DNA from: Pontederia crassipes
Lineage: Eukaryota > Streptophyta > Magnoliopsida > Commelinales > Pontederiaceae
NCBI GenBank assembly: GCA_030549335.1
Contig: CM060188.1
Span: 16,495,501-16,559,500, forward strand
Direction: 5' to 3'
Length of the DNA stretch: 64,000 nt
Shown here: positions 48,201 to 60,420 of the stretch, piece after piece
Layout of the letters: each line of letters starts with the position of its first letter
Position numbering within the stretch: position 1 is the first letter of the stretch
The notes under the pieces: generated by a model
The model's input: only the letters and a program-made list of their open reading frames with translations
The model's database searches: none
Told to the model about the DNA's origin: nothing
Position numbers and translations under genes: made by a program

Positions 48201-48438
48201 TAATCGATAACCTCCTTAAAAATATTATCATATGAGTGCTTCCATTAAACACTCTATTTTTCAACGATCGAACTTTCATTTTTATGAAACGTAAACTATA
48301 AACTATATACATTCCATATAACACATGCTATTTGGATACTACAAAATATCTAAAAACTAATTGGAGTGGATATTACAATTTAGACTTGATTAAGTTTCAA
48401 GTCATGCATCCTAACATATCAATATATTTGGATGATTT

Positions 48439-49260
48439 CTACACCATTCTTGAAGGCTTATTCTTTTGTTGTTGCAGATGTTTGACCCGTCTTGTTTCAT
48501 CGCAATTTCTTGTGAAGTGACCCGTCTTGCCACAATTCAAGTATGCCCTCGTCTCCCAATAGCATTCATCGAGATGCATTTTGTGACGGTGGTTGCACAA
48601 TTCCTTATGTGACGGAGGCTCATTCCATGCTGGATGTGACCTTCCTCGATTGTAGTTTCCTTGATGTTGCTTCTCTCTTCTTTCATGTCTTCTATCTTTA
48701 CTGCAAATACAATTCAGATAATTGTCGATATGCGCCTGATTCAGTTGAGTTGTGTTTGTTGCGTCGTCATTTTCAAATATGGTAGTGGACTTTTCCACAA
48801 GTTGAAGGGTCTCTTTATGACATTTTACCCTTTCTCAAAGACTTGGCTTGAGACCTTCCATCCATTGCTTAACGTGATTTCTCTCTGATTATCGTCGAGT
48901 ACCATATTTCTCTAGCTTTAAAAACTCAATCGTGTAGTTCTTGACTGTCATGGTACCCTGTTGTAGATATCGATACTTCTTCTGTTTCCTCGCTCTTTAG
49001 AAAATAGGTAAATAACAATCTTTGAATATCTTTTTAAACTTTCTCCAGGGAATCAGTTTCTTCTTGAAGGATGTTCCAGCCTTTGTTGCTTTCCACCAAT
49101 GCCTAGAGTCACCTATCAAATGCCTCGTAGTACATATAGTCTTGCAGTTCTCACCGCAATCTATCTTCATTAGAGTTTGGTCAATTTCTTTCAGTCACTT
49201 ATAGGCTTTCTCGAAGTTGCCCTTCCCATCAAATTGGGGAGGCTGTAAGCTAAGAAAATT
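48439..49260 (-). pseudogene. Gypsy gag remnant with CCHC knuckle
   Basis: Minus-strand frames give a retrotransposon gag domain (PPQFDGKGNFEKAYK, HWWKATKAG, QGTMTVKNYTIEFLKLEKY) interrupted by stops and shifts. A 119-codon open stretch at 48798-48439 follows, with a zinc-knuckle sequence (CGKTGHFTRNC) preceded by a second Cys/His cluster (CNHRHKMHLDEC). This is normally the nucleic-acid-binding part of the capsid protein. Confidence 0.82.
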
Positions 49261-49685
49261 CTTAACAATCTCTTTTCGATTATCGTGAGGAGGAACATCA
49301 TGACTCTGAGTATTGTTATATTATCTATACATTGAACAATATTCATATGGTGATGATCCATGTCTCGATCATTCCTCCTGATGTTCATTGACCCGTTCAT
49401 TATTTACTCGTGGGTCTTAGGCCGCTAGTCCATCCTCCTGTGTACTTTGAGAATTGGATCATCGGTATCTATTTCTCGATCCACGATAAAATTGATGAGA
49501 CATCATCAACTTGGGAGACATCTATGCTCACCCAACAATATGATACCATTCAATAAGTAAGAATTCAATATCAATATCGCAAAGAAAAACTTACTTGACC
49601 CTATTGGATGGCTGTAGTGATTGCTCGTGACAGTTGCACATTGACTCAATTCTATCAATTAGAGACAGTTAAAAAGTACATCTCC

Positions 49686-49703
49686 TTAGGCTCTAATACC
49701 TTC
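49686..49703 (-). promoter_or_regulatory. Primer binding site of the gypsy element
   Basis: The reverse complement reads AGGTATTAGAGCC right after the 5' LTR, one or two changes from the standard tRNA-iMet site TGGTATCAGAGCC. Confidence 0.8.
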
Positions 49704-50823
49704 TGTAACGTCCCAAGACCCACGTGACTTTCACGTGCTCAAAGTCGTTCCAGAGGCGCTACTCAATCTTCTATAAAATATTTTTACGGAATAAAATTTA
49801 TTAAGTGTGTATAAATGATAAATGCGGAAGACTTTTCAATAATAATAACTAATAATCCATAATATTAAAAAAAACTAAAATATGAATAAGTTCACAATTC
49901 TAATAAATGCGGAAATAATAAAAACTAGACAACTGTCTATCTATCTGTCACTGAGCATAATCACCTGCAAGATCATCCTCTATCAAAGTACTCTCACCTG
50001 CACGGATCCAGGTACATGAAAATATCCATGAGTATAAAAATACTCATTACATAGGGTCTACTAAATAACCAATATGCTCAATCGAAAATAAGATATGATA
50101 ATGACGAGTCAATTGAGCAATCAATACAATAATCAATTAACAATATAACGATTTATCAATATGAGCAATTATATCATGTTATGATCAAGAGGTCAATCAA
50201 TAGAGATAACAATTAATAACTGCCTGATCCATATGGCATCATTCAATTAACGGTAGAGGATTGGACGGATGATTCAATTTAACAATAGTCAATAAAGCCA
50301 TAGATCAATAGGAAATATCAGGAAAAGGTCAGATGATCGATCAATGTTGATTTGCAATTAAATATCTGATCACTATGATACTATTTAATTTAATAATTTT
50401 TAATTCAATATTAATAGTCATTGGTCAATAACAATTCTATTTGATTCAATGGGCGAAGACAATGCCAGCCAACATCATTATCCAAATGACCATGATCTAT
50501 TCAATTTAATTTGATTTCAATCTAACTCGATTCGATTCGATTTTAGTACAATTCAATTCAATTTACAATGTTCAGAGTTATCCAATTCAATGGGGGAGAG
50601 GTCAGTCAATTAAGGAAAACTTCATGTCTCTTTCATGTAGGTCAGTGATGGATCAGTGCCACGACAAGTCACCCAACAATATAGCACTAATAATTATTCA
50701 TGAATGACGGAGGACCATGACCAAACACAGGATAGTCCTAGCTTCTCTAAAGGATGATGACGCCTCAAACCTTTAGGTACACTATTTGCCACATTCAATT
50801 CAATTCAAATCAATAACAATATG

Positions 50824-53586
50824 TGTGACGCCCTAATATTTCTTTTGGCGCCACAAGGGGTGAAATCGGAAACCAATCGTTTAAATTCAAATTCAAATCT
50901 TCAATAAAAAATCAATGTTTCAAAAATAAACTAACTCTGAAAATTTTCAAAAATTTTGACATGACGTATGCGTAAATTCGTCTATTCGTCATATACAACA
51001 ATTCATATCTATCTCATTTCAACAATTAATTTCAAAATTTTAATCATCACAGGCAGTTATAAGGACATTACTGGCAATTCATCAGATAGCTAAAGTGGTA
51101 GGACACATGCTCAAAATAGTGAATCTCAAGCTCATTTTCGAATCAAAATCACGAGTTAGATGCTCGTAAATCATATAACGTGAGCGTCCTTTGCTCCACA
51201 CAATTATCCAACATTTTCAAAATCTTTCAAAACATTTATCAAGTAATAAATTCGTATAAGAAAACTCAATGAAACGTGAAGTTAGCTATTCAATAATCAC
51301 GTCTCTCACACATGCTCATTTTTTAGCCCCTTTACATTCCTTATTTATGCTATGCAAGCTTTTATTCATTACCTAAAAAGAATTAAACAAGAGGAGTGAG
51401 CATAAAGAGGCTCAGCGAATAAAACGTCTATCTCAAATATTAAAATAACGAAGGAAAAACCAACCTTTTCGTTTCCATAAATTATTCCAAACCATTCTCA
51501 TTTCTCCAATAAAATTCATTAAAATAATGATCATACTGAAATGAATGTATGGATGCATATGCATGATAATAAGATAACATCATAAAATTTGAGAAAACAT
51601 CATCAAATATGAATATCCAATCTCCTCAATGGAAGAATCAATCTCACCCCTCGTATCCCATTGACACAGGATGGTTGTTCTAACTCCGTCCCTCGTATCC
51701 CATTGACATAAGACGTTGAACTGCCCTTTGTATCCCATTGACATAGGGCTTCTTATCTCTTCTTTCCATCCCTCGTATCCCATTGACACATGGTTGTTCT
51801 AATTTCACCCTTTGTATCACTATATTGACATAGGATGTTGAACCTGGTATTCGTATCCCATTTACACAGAGCATATCGAGCCCCAAATCGGTCTACCTGA
51901 AGTTGACCAATTCTTCGAGGTAAAAACACTCCGCCTTATGCAGATTTTACATGTAATGCATGAATGCAATTTTAAAATGAAAATCTAAAACTTAAAATCA
52001 TTATAATAAAGAAATATTTCATTTCAAAAGTAAATCCTTCATTTCAAGTGACAGGAGAAACTTCTATCAATTAAAAACTTCTACAACTCATAATAAAACA
52101 TCACAAGTCATATGAAAGCACATATAAGAAGTATACGAATAAATGATTTTTACATGGTGAAAAGCTATCACGAAAATTAGTCCCACGTTAAATGGGACAA
52201 TGTCATCACTCAAAGGAGTTAAGTGGTTCATATTAATTGAGATAAATTTCCTCATATTGGATTTCTCAAGTTTCAATTACCTTCCGTCTGAATTCGCTCA
52301 AAGAAGAGAAATGTCTATTACATTCATTTAAACCTTATTTAGAAATATAAACTTATCATTTAAGACATTTATCACTTTTACGTATCATTTATCTTTTAGT
52401 TCATTAATCACTTCATACTAATCCCTCATAACGACATCTTGGTACCTATAGTTATAATTTATAATTTTCTTACCTAAGTTCATAATTAATGAATTATAAC
52501 TATCATATAAACTAATTTTCATTAATCGATCATCACTATAGATTTTTAGCATGCTTACCTATAGGGAAAAATAGTCGTCAATTAGTAGCACCATACTCCA
52601 ACCTCAACGGACATCCACCTATCACATCTAATTAAGCATATAATAATTCGAATTAGACATTATAATTAATTCTTATCAAGTTATAAAATCAAGTCTTATC
52701 AATAATTTCAGCCACCAATCATATCCTTACCACAATAAACGAGGCACTCCCACTCTCTAAATCGAAATCACACCCGTCGAAAGCCGAACGTCACCTTTTT
52801 CATTAGTAGCATAATAAAATTGATTAAAATCAGTTTCATATCTGAAATCAAATTTATTATGCAGTTTTATTCATTTACCAATACACATTGATGATGAGTC
52901 ATCGAAAATATCGCCTGACGATCGGAATCTGAAATCGATGAACCTACAAGTAATTTGTGATTAATTTTTTTACGGACAACAGTCCAATACGTCTCTCTCT
53001 TGTGTGTACACTACCAAAATGTCGTGGTGAACTCGGCCAAAATCCCTCGTCGAACTTGTCGGAAAAGTCATCGAAAAGGTTGCCGAAAAACTCCAATCTC
53101 GTCCATCTACAAGATTGGGAGCACAAACACATTTACAACCCCATAAAATGAACCTAATCGACCTGAGAATGATGCACCACTCACCGGGAGAAAGATCGGC
53201 GCGAATCGGAATAAAATCGATCGCCAGAGAAGTTTTCCTCTTTCTCGCGTTCGGCCCTCACTGCGTCGCCTATAGTGGACCGATCATTTCATACCATATG
53301 TCAAAATATTCGTATCATTGTTCTCTTTCCAATGGTACCTCACACATGAAAAACGGACGTCGAATGACGGAGATCCAGTGGTTGGAAGTGGGGCGGCCGT
53401 TGTTGTTTTTTTTCTTCCTCCAATGCGCACTGTTGCGCTCGAGCGACAGGAAATGGGAGGAGAAGATAGTCTTCTCTCTCCTCCTTTTTGTTCACAGTGC
53501 CTTTTTTTATTGCAGAAAGAAAAAATGCCCCCTCCTTTTAAAGTATTTACACATTTTTTTTTAAAAAAAACTATCAGGGCGTTACA
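50824..53586 (-). mobile_element. Solo LTR (second gypsy family) nested in the 5' LTR
   Basis: A 2763 bp insert with ends TGTGACGCCCTAATA and, reversed, TGTAACGCCCTGATAG. It is flanked by a 5-bp duplication ATATG (50819-50823) / ATATA (53587-53591); the uninterrupted partner LTR reads ATATG. There is no coding region, PBS or polypurine tract, so it is a single LTR left by recombination. Landmarks suggest the minus orientation. It contains the CCCATTGACA array at 51649-51866. Confidence 0.8.
51640..51870. repeat. Irregular tandem array in the solo LTR
   Basis: Six or so copies of a CCCTCGTATCCCATTGACAC-like core, separated by variable 15-35 bp spacers, alternating AGGATG-TTGAAC and GG-TTGTTCTAA. 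Open frames across it give repeated MGYEG/CQWDTRG peptides, an artefact of the array. Confidence 0.8.
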
Positions 53587-54841
53587 ATATAGCCCGAGGG
53601 CTTGAAGACAATCAGAGAATATGAAGACTCAGCAGCTTTTTTACCTAAAACGTCTATTTTTTAATAATTTAATTTAAGTGAAACAAGACCCAATTAAAAA
53701 GATTACTGGATCAATATCATAATGACGAGATGATCAATATGATCAAATATGATGACGAGATGATATGATACGATGATTATATATGATAAGAATATAATCA
53801 GGCGGGGTTAGCACAATGGATAATCATACAATCAATAAATTATATTAAAATAATAACAATAGTAAGAAAATCAACATTAATCAATAAATAAAAATTGTAA
53901 TGCAACTCTCGATCCTTTATTTCTATATGTTTTTTTCTTTTTTTTATCCTTATTATCGTCTCCAATAAATTCAATAAATGATTTTTCTTTGTCAAAAATT
54001 GAATAAATTCCTATTCGGCCGTAACCATATTTTTGTGCCTCCAATTCTTTCAATTCTTTTTTTCTTCTCTTTCGTTTTTCTTCTGTGCACGTCCGTACGA
54101 AAATAGGTACAAAATCTATTTTCTTCTACCCTTTTATGTTTTTTTCACGATTATCTCTTTTTCTTCTCTCTCTATTACCATGCGGTTGTGATATCTCAAT
54201 TCACCTTTTTTTTCTTGCTTTGATCTCTCTCCCATAATTCCCTTTCTCTCTCGACAGGAACAATCTAACGGCGCAAAAAATTCAAGAAGTCATTATTTTT
54301 CCTTGTGTTTTTCTTCCTTTTCTCTGATGCAAACGCACCTTTCTAATCAATAAGTCAAAATCATCCGTTTCATAGAAACATAATTACACATCATAATAAA
54401 CCTACAAATCTCCCTACGTAACTCATTTCACGCTTAGCCATTCGACGTCGAATTATGCCTTGCCATCAATTGGACGTCACGCCTCTGCCGTTGAACACCG
54501 AGAACCAAAGAGAAAGAAATTTCTTTAATGGCTGACCCTAAATATTTATTTATAGGGCTCTTTGATCCTTGATTTTTAATCTATCTATAAATTTCAATCC
54601 CAATCGAATTTAATCTTTTAATTAATCTATTTTAACAAATTTTGATTTATTTAAATAATTAAATAAATTCCAAATTTAGTTAAATATCCCATAATACATT
54701 TTTATCCTTAATTAAACTCCTTTTCTATTTTCCTTTATTTTTTAGAATTATTTATTATAGTAATATTAATGGCCATATTTCTCAAAATAAGCAATAATAA
54801 AATATTCTTTTTTCCAACTCTAAAAAATTGGGGTTATTACA

Positions 54842-55465
54842 CCCATATTCGAGTAAAAGTGTCTCCTATTTATGCACCTAAATTTCATGATATAAAAAAT
54901 TGTCCAACACAAAACGTGCTTGCAACATGTGATTTTAATCTTAAATTTACATATATTTTACTTAGATGGGAAGGAATAACATTGACTTAATTATAAAAAA
55001 TGCTTTATCAAGAGAAGATAAACTTATAATATCCGAAAGGTTATGCATTTCTTTCTTTATAGTTATATTATTAAAAGGATAATAAATTTGACTAGGTAAA
55101 ATTTATCTCATTATGCTGGATTTATGTTGACTAGTGGACTTATTACACCTTATAGAGGAGTTCGTTATCATTTGAAGAAATAGTCAACAAACCCACTACA
55201 AAATGCCAAAGAGCTATTCAATCTTGGACCTCCTTCGTTGTTTAATGCAATTGAATGAGCATTTGGTATGTTAAAAAAGATATTTTCAATTATAGCAAGT
55301 TCAACTGAACCTTATTATAAACTACAAACTCATATGCGCATAGTGTTAGCTTATTGTATAATTCATAACTATCTTATGGCTACTTATCCAAACGAAGATC
55401 TTATTGCAGAGGTCGATAGAATGTTGGCAAACCAAAATTCACCACCACATGAAAATTCACATTGA
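54842..55465 (+). pseudogene. Harbinger transposase, 3' part
   Basis: Resumes the transposase exactly at the second copy of the target duplication: IRVKVSPIYAPKFHDIKNCP, then TQNVLATCDFNLKFTYILL and RWEG. After a degraded stretch come PYRGVRYHLKK, ELFNLGPPSLFNAIE-stop-AFGMLKKIFSIIASSTEP and MRIVLAYCIIHNYLMATYP. The region that normally holds the second catalytic Asp (LVDAGY) has lost bases and the Asp codon. The third acidic residue (NAIE) is still there but is followed by a TGA where relatives have Arg. Confidence 0.85.
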
Positions 55466-55715
55466 AGAAATGATAATGAAGAGAATATTCGGGAAGAGCT
55501 TATACGAAATTAAGTGACCAATATTATGTGAAATGAATGTTTTTTTATTTTATGTTTCATTAATGAATGATTGTGTGAACAGGTATTTTACTTTCTTATT
55601 AGTGATGTGTTTTGACTATCCTACAATGCACAGTATTGACTTCTAGTGTTAAGAATTTGTTTTTCACTTATTTATGGGGTACATTTTTCATATACCTTGT
55701 TATTATATAAATAAA

Positions 55716-56726
55716 ATGTCAAAAAGGGAAAGGGATGTAGGTGATAACTTGAATCGAGAGCAATTGACACCTTTTGTTGATGATGCTCTCATTGATACAT
55801 TGTTGCGTTAACATAATATTGGCAATAGAGTCGACTCAACATTTACTTCAACAGTCTATGTTAACATTATCAAAGAGTTGAATGAGAAGTTGAACAAAAA
55901 TTTAGAAAAAAGAAGATTAAAAATCATTGGAAATATTTGAAAACTCTATTTGTCAAATGTGTTGACTTATTCAAATATGGAATAAGTAGGTTCTTTTGGT
56001 ATTCTGTTACAAACATATGGTGTGCCAAACCTAGAGTATGGGATAAGCTTATTGATGCTAGTTTGATAAGCTCATTTATGTTAATGTAAAATTTGGTATT
56101 TATATTTTTACATGTGCATTACTTGCATTTGTTATGGCTTACTTATGCAAACTCATCCTCATGCTAAAAATTGATGAAAGAAATCAATGACTAATTATGA
56201 AAAAAATGTGCATCTTTGATGGTAAGGATACCACTACTAGAGATCAAGTTGAAATAACAAGAGAAATGATAAGGAGACAATCAATAGTTGGTGATGCAAA
56301 TATTAGAAAAATTCAGTGGTAGGCATTGATCAAACGTGTGCAGCAAATGAAGTTGGTGAGTTTTGGACCTACAACTTTTCATGACGTTGAATGAGATTAT
56401 CAACAAGAGGTTGATTCTTAAATTCCACAAGTTTATCTATCAAATTTAAATGCTTCAGTCTCAAAATGTAAAAAAAGTTAAAGTTGAAAAAGATGAGAAA
56501 GATCAAAGCAATTTTAACTTTAATAGATAATATTGTTGAAATACTTAGCGAAGGTAATGAAGTTACGAGGGAGGCTAACATATTTTTTGGAAACATTGCA
56601 AGAGCATTTGAACGCTTTCCAGTTAAAGAAGAACTAACTCTTAATATGTCAATGGAATTAGGAATAACTGATGCATGCTCAATTTTGCATATTATCTTGC
56701 ACTTTAATAAGTTAAAAATTGGATGA
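55716..56726 (+). pseudogene. Harbinger ORF1, Myb/SANT-like DNA-binding protein, broken
   Basis: An ATG at 55716 starts MSKRERDVGDN, then QLTPFVDDALIDTLL, a stop, then HNIGNRVDSTFTSTVYVNII and KELNEKLNK. A frameshift leads into HWKYLKTLFVKCVDLFKYG and VTNIWCAKPRVWDKLIDA. This is the Myb_DNA-bind_3-type domain of plant PIF/Harbinger ORF1, the partner that helps the transposase reach the nucleus and bind ends. A C-terminal open piece (56484-56726: NIVEILSEGNEVTREAN ... FERFPV) belongs to the same protein. Several stops make it dead. Confidence 0.8.
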
Positions 56727-56799
56727 TCATGCATCAATTGTCTTATTTTTCTCATGAAAATATTATTGTCCTTTTTATTGCGTGATTTTCACCACATTT

Positions 56800-57780
56800 G
56801 CTTGACAAGAGAAGAAAATGGCCCGCGTCCAGATGACGCGGGTCGTGTTTATCTAGGTCACGTCAACACCAACGTAGGCCGGGAAATTCTGCCACGTGCT
56901 GATTAAAATGGATTGTTTTATGACAAAACGGATCATGTTAGATAATGATGAGAAGATTTATGCCGCGATTCCAAAAGACAACATGGCTCGTGTCATTAAT
57001 GACACGGTTCATGTTATTCATATTTGAGGATTTATTATGTCGAGCTGAGCCTGTGTAATCACGTCATTAAGACCCCTCCTTCCACTCCAAGAGGGCACGG
57101 ATCTGAGAAGGAAAAGATCCACTTTTATAGAGTCTTGTGGTTACTTTATCTAGAGTCACATTTTTTAGTTATATTTTCTTATTAATCTTTTGTACTCTAA
57201 TTTTTGGCATTATGGTGTTTAACTCTCCAACAATGGAGTAGTCATTCTTTGTTGGTTTTATGTTATTGAACTCTTTATTATAATGAAAGATTATTTTTTT
57301 TCTGAATATGAATATTGTGTTTGAATCGAATCCATTTTTAACATCTCATATCTCTCCCCTATCTATTCTGTGATATTTAGAGGGGTGTGGACTTAGACTT
57401 ACTCAGTTATGAAGTCTTTGAGATGAATTGAATTATTTTATGTTTTATCCTTAAATAGTTGAAGAATGATTTGGTTAAACTTTCTTCAAATATTTAATTG
57501 ATAAAAGTCCTAATTTATATTTCAATTATTTCCATCAGATGTGATTTTCCTACTTGATTTAATTAACAGCGGAGGAATCCTCAGTAAATCCAATATTTCT
57601 CCTAATTGACATTTTCTTTTCTTGAAATTGCTTCTTGTTTCTCTCTTATTATTTCCACAATTCATTTCTATTAAAAACTTTGCATCTAGTAAGAACAGAG
57701 ATAAAAGTCCTCGTGTGATCGATATCTTTTTACTACTTGTACGACTAGTACACTTGGCGTCTTTTTCTACTACATAGAAA
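56800..57780 (+). mobile_element. Possible LTR fragment (Athila/Tat-like) inside the Harbinger element
   Basis: A TATA-like CTTTTATAGAG near 57122 is followed by a T-rich leader. Near 57710 comes GTCCTCGTGTGATCGATATC, then TACTACTTGTACGAC and GTACACTTGGCG, text typical of the 3' part of some plant gypsy LTRs. The start is perhaps near 56801 (TTGACAAGAGAAG). No target duplication was confirmed. Confidence 0.35.
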
Positions 57781-58913
57781 AAATAGCATCAATAACACAA
57801 CCTCAATCGAAATTTTTTTACTTATTTCCTACTTAAACACCCCGAAGAATTCTGATGATACTTGCTTGTTCAGCTCATATGAAAGAAGATATGATCGTGC
57901 AAGATGTCTTTGACCCTTCTATCCTATGAAATGACACCACTGGAATTATTATTATGAATTTATTTCATCATATCTTGGTGGTAATAGTTTTTTGAATAGA
58001 TGTTTAAAGGACATGTTGAAGTCATGTTACGATGAAGATGTATTTTGAAAGCAACTTATAGTGATTGTATTTTATTCTACATTGTTGTGGTCTTTGGTAG
58101 AACGTGACATCTTTTGTAAATATTATGTGTAACTCTATAATTGTTATGAACAATATGATAAAATAAAGTTATTGCATATTTTCATATTGGCTATTGCATA
58201 TTTTGATATTATTTTTCTTATTGATATGCTAGTTATGATTATTTATCCATATTTGATGAATTTATAGAAGTTGTGACTGTCGTTGGCTTAAGGCATTTAT
58301 AATGATATTGACTTGCAGAAGATGTTAAAAGATAAATGATGTTGGCATTCATGTATCATCTTTTGACTCTAATTATTAAAGAGTTAAAAGATTATAATTT
58401 TGATAGTATATGATAAACTATTTATACATATAATGTTGAATGAGAATTTTATTATGTTTTAGCTTTAATTTTTATTATCATGTGAAAAGGGTGTAATTAT
58501 CGTTGAAAAATAATATCTAACAAATTGCCCCTCCTTTTCCATCCATCCAAAGGAGGGTAATTTTTTCCTCCATTCACTTATCTTATCTTCCCTCTCCTCC
58601 CCTCACTTTCCCTTCCCTCTTATTCCTCTTCTTCTTCTTTAATGAATGTTTATCCAAACAAAGCCTTAAGGAATATATTCTTTTGTAAATTGTTATTTTA
58701 CAATTTTTTAAAACAATGTTTAATTTTCAAAGAAACATATCTATATTTATTTTATTTTTTAATGGTTTGTCATATAAGCAAAATGACGAATAAATTATTA
58801 CAAAGTAAAGTTGGAAGATATAGTTGAAAAAGTGAGTTAAGTTGAAGGCATTTAGTGAAATTTATCCATAGTTAGAATTTAGCTACTATTAGTTTTATTT
58901 CTATCGCCTCTAT

Positions 58914-59300
58914 ATGCTCTATTTTTTTTTCTTTTCTATTTTACTCATCTCAGCCGCTCCGGCAAATACTTGGCAGCCGTCCGACAAAAGCGGCAGGACA
59001 ACGATAAACTTGTACAATCAGGCGTTGCAGCTAAGGATCACATCGCATAGACGCTTGGACGGGCTTCGTCACATCATACAGTCGATCAAAGAAGAGAGGG
59101 ATGAGGGTGGCACTTCGTTTCCTCCAATGAGGAAAGAGAAGTTTATCTCCGACGATCTGAACAAGCATTGCATCTTCTAACCTTCGTGTTCGAAGGAGAG
59201 GATTGTTCAGCTTGGAGGGCGCATCAGTGGTGGCGAGCGAAGCTACGCTCTCGAATGGTCTTCTCCGCCAAGGGATCTAAATGCTCACCAAATCAATTTC
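58914..59300 (+). other. GC-richer coding-like segment, unidentified
   Basis: An island in AT-rich DNA, open to 59178, with text such as NLYNQALQLRITSHRRLDGL and RHIIQSIKEERDEGG. The same style continues past the stop in another frame (GGRISGGERSYALEWSSPP). I do not recognise a family. It may be a gene fragment trapped next to the Harbinger element or an unannotated retroelement gag. Confidence 0.25.
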
Positions 59301-59944
59301 TTAGGTACATTTTACCTTTAGCATTGTTATTTATTTATTAATGTTTGTTTACTATTAATGTTTATTCCTAAAATTCATTTGTCTATCTCAACTTCTATTA
59401 TTTTGACTTCTCACAAAAAAAAACTTTTGTTAGTTTTGTAACTTGGATCTTAAAACATGTTTAACTTTTGGTAATTTGGATGCTTGATACTTTTATATTT
59501 TGTTACTTTGATTGCTCAGAAAGTTGAAACTTTTGCTAAACATTGACTTATTTTAAGGAAATTATGATGCCTTATTTCTTTTCCTCCACAACCTAATATA
59601 CGAATATATTCAATAACAAAATATGGTAGAATCACTCTACTACGTTCCAGCAGTTCTATATTTTTTTCTATATTTTTTTGTCATATTTTTTGGCTAGATA
59701 GCATAGATAATATCAACATCTCGAGGTATACAATTGCACACTAGACTTTTTAAAAGTCACAATTATTATTTTTATTTCGAATTGGATATTTGCTTGTAAT
59801 AATCCTTTTCTCATTCATAAACTTGAACCCTAGAAAAGGAAAAGAAAAACTATGAGCAGCTCTATGTTTGTCCTTTTGTCACTATCATTAATGTCTCAAC
59901 GTCTGTGTTATTTTCGAGAAACTTGTCACTAGACCATATGACTT

Positions 59945-60420
59945 ATGGTAGTTCAGGTCGAGGCAAATTTTTCTTTCAAAATAAAAATCACCATTTAGTG
60001 GGTCGATTTTTAAGAGTATTTTTTTAAGATTCTATTTGTATGTAAGAATATTTTAAAATTATATATAATAAATTAAAATTAACATAAAAGTGTCTAATTT
60101 TATATTCAATATAATATTTACTACTAAAATTTTAAAGTTATCAAATTAAAGTTCAATAATATGATAGGAAAGTATTAAATTTTATACAAAACTTATTATA
60201 TCTATAATAAAAAAATATCTAACTTATCAATTAATTGTATATAGCAAATCATAAATTAAAAAAATGGGCTCCACGAGTCCTTAAGATTTTTTCAGGTGAA
60301 ACCCTAATTTTAACTAGTGGATTTTAGTTTATTAAAAATCATCCTAAATCATATCCGAACCTCAAATTTTAATTTTTTTGGGTCAAATAGATTTTTGGGT
60401 TAGTCATATTTTTCTTACCG
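59945..60420. mobile_element. Diverged copy of the 9841-10358 hAT-type element
   Basis: Shares, in the same order and orientation, AAATTAAAGTTCAATAATATGATA, CCACGAGTCC, AGATTTTTTCAGGTGA, ATTAAAAATCATCCTAA and the terminal ATTTTTCTTACC. Ends have decayed and no target duplication is clear. Confidence 0.6.

Larger units (their letters stand above)
44045..54841 (-). mobile_element. Ty3/gypsy LTR retrotransposon (chromovirus-like), internally deleted
   Basis: A 10.8 kb element with an exact 5-bp target duplication CCCAT (44040-44044 and 54842-54846). It is read on the minus strand. The 3' LTR is 44045-46362, the internal part 46363-49703, and the 5' LTR 49704-54841 with a nested solo LTR. A primer binding site (reverse complement of 49686-49703, containing GGTATTAGAGCC) adjoins the 5' LTR, and a polypurine tract (reverse of ATAACCTCCTTAAAAA) adjoins the 3' LTR. 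The internal region of 3.3 kb is short for gag-pol, and all coding parts are degenerate. Confidence 0.9.
49704..54841 (-). repeat. 5' LTR of the gypsy element, interrupted by a solo LTR
   Basis: TGTAACGTCCC at 49704 to GGGGTTATTACA at 54841. The LTR proper is 49704-50823 plus 53587-54841 (about 2.37 kb), matching the 2318 bp partner. The gap of 2763 bp is the nested element. Confidence 0.9.
43247..58668 (+). mobile_element. PIF/Harbinger transposon (both ORFs present), interrupted
   Basis: The transposase (split, 43461-44044 and 54842-55465) and the Myb/SANT-like ORF1 (55716-56726) lie on the same strand, the two-gene content of plant PIF/Harbinger elements. A candidate right end, CCAAACAAAGCC followed by TTA, lies at 58655-58669. 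The left end was not fixed; it could be downstream of 42309, or the element may begin at 41560. A ~50 bp direct repeat (43250-43300 and 58350-58400) frames the coding region. The element is interrupted by the gypsy element at 44045-54841 and probably by another LTR at 56800-57770. Confidence 0.65.

Noticed and set aside
51580-51886. CRISPR-like or peptide-repeat array
   Set aside because: Repeat units and spacers are irregular, the host is a plant nucleus, and the array lies in an LTR.
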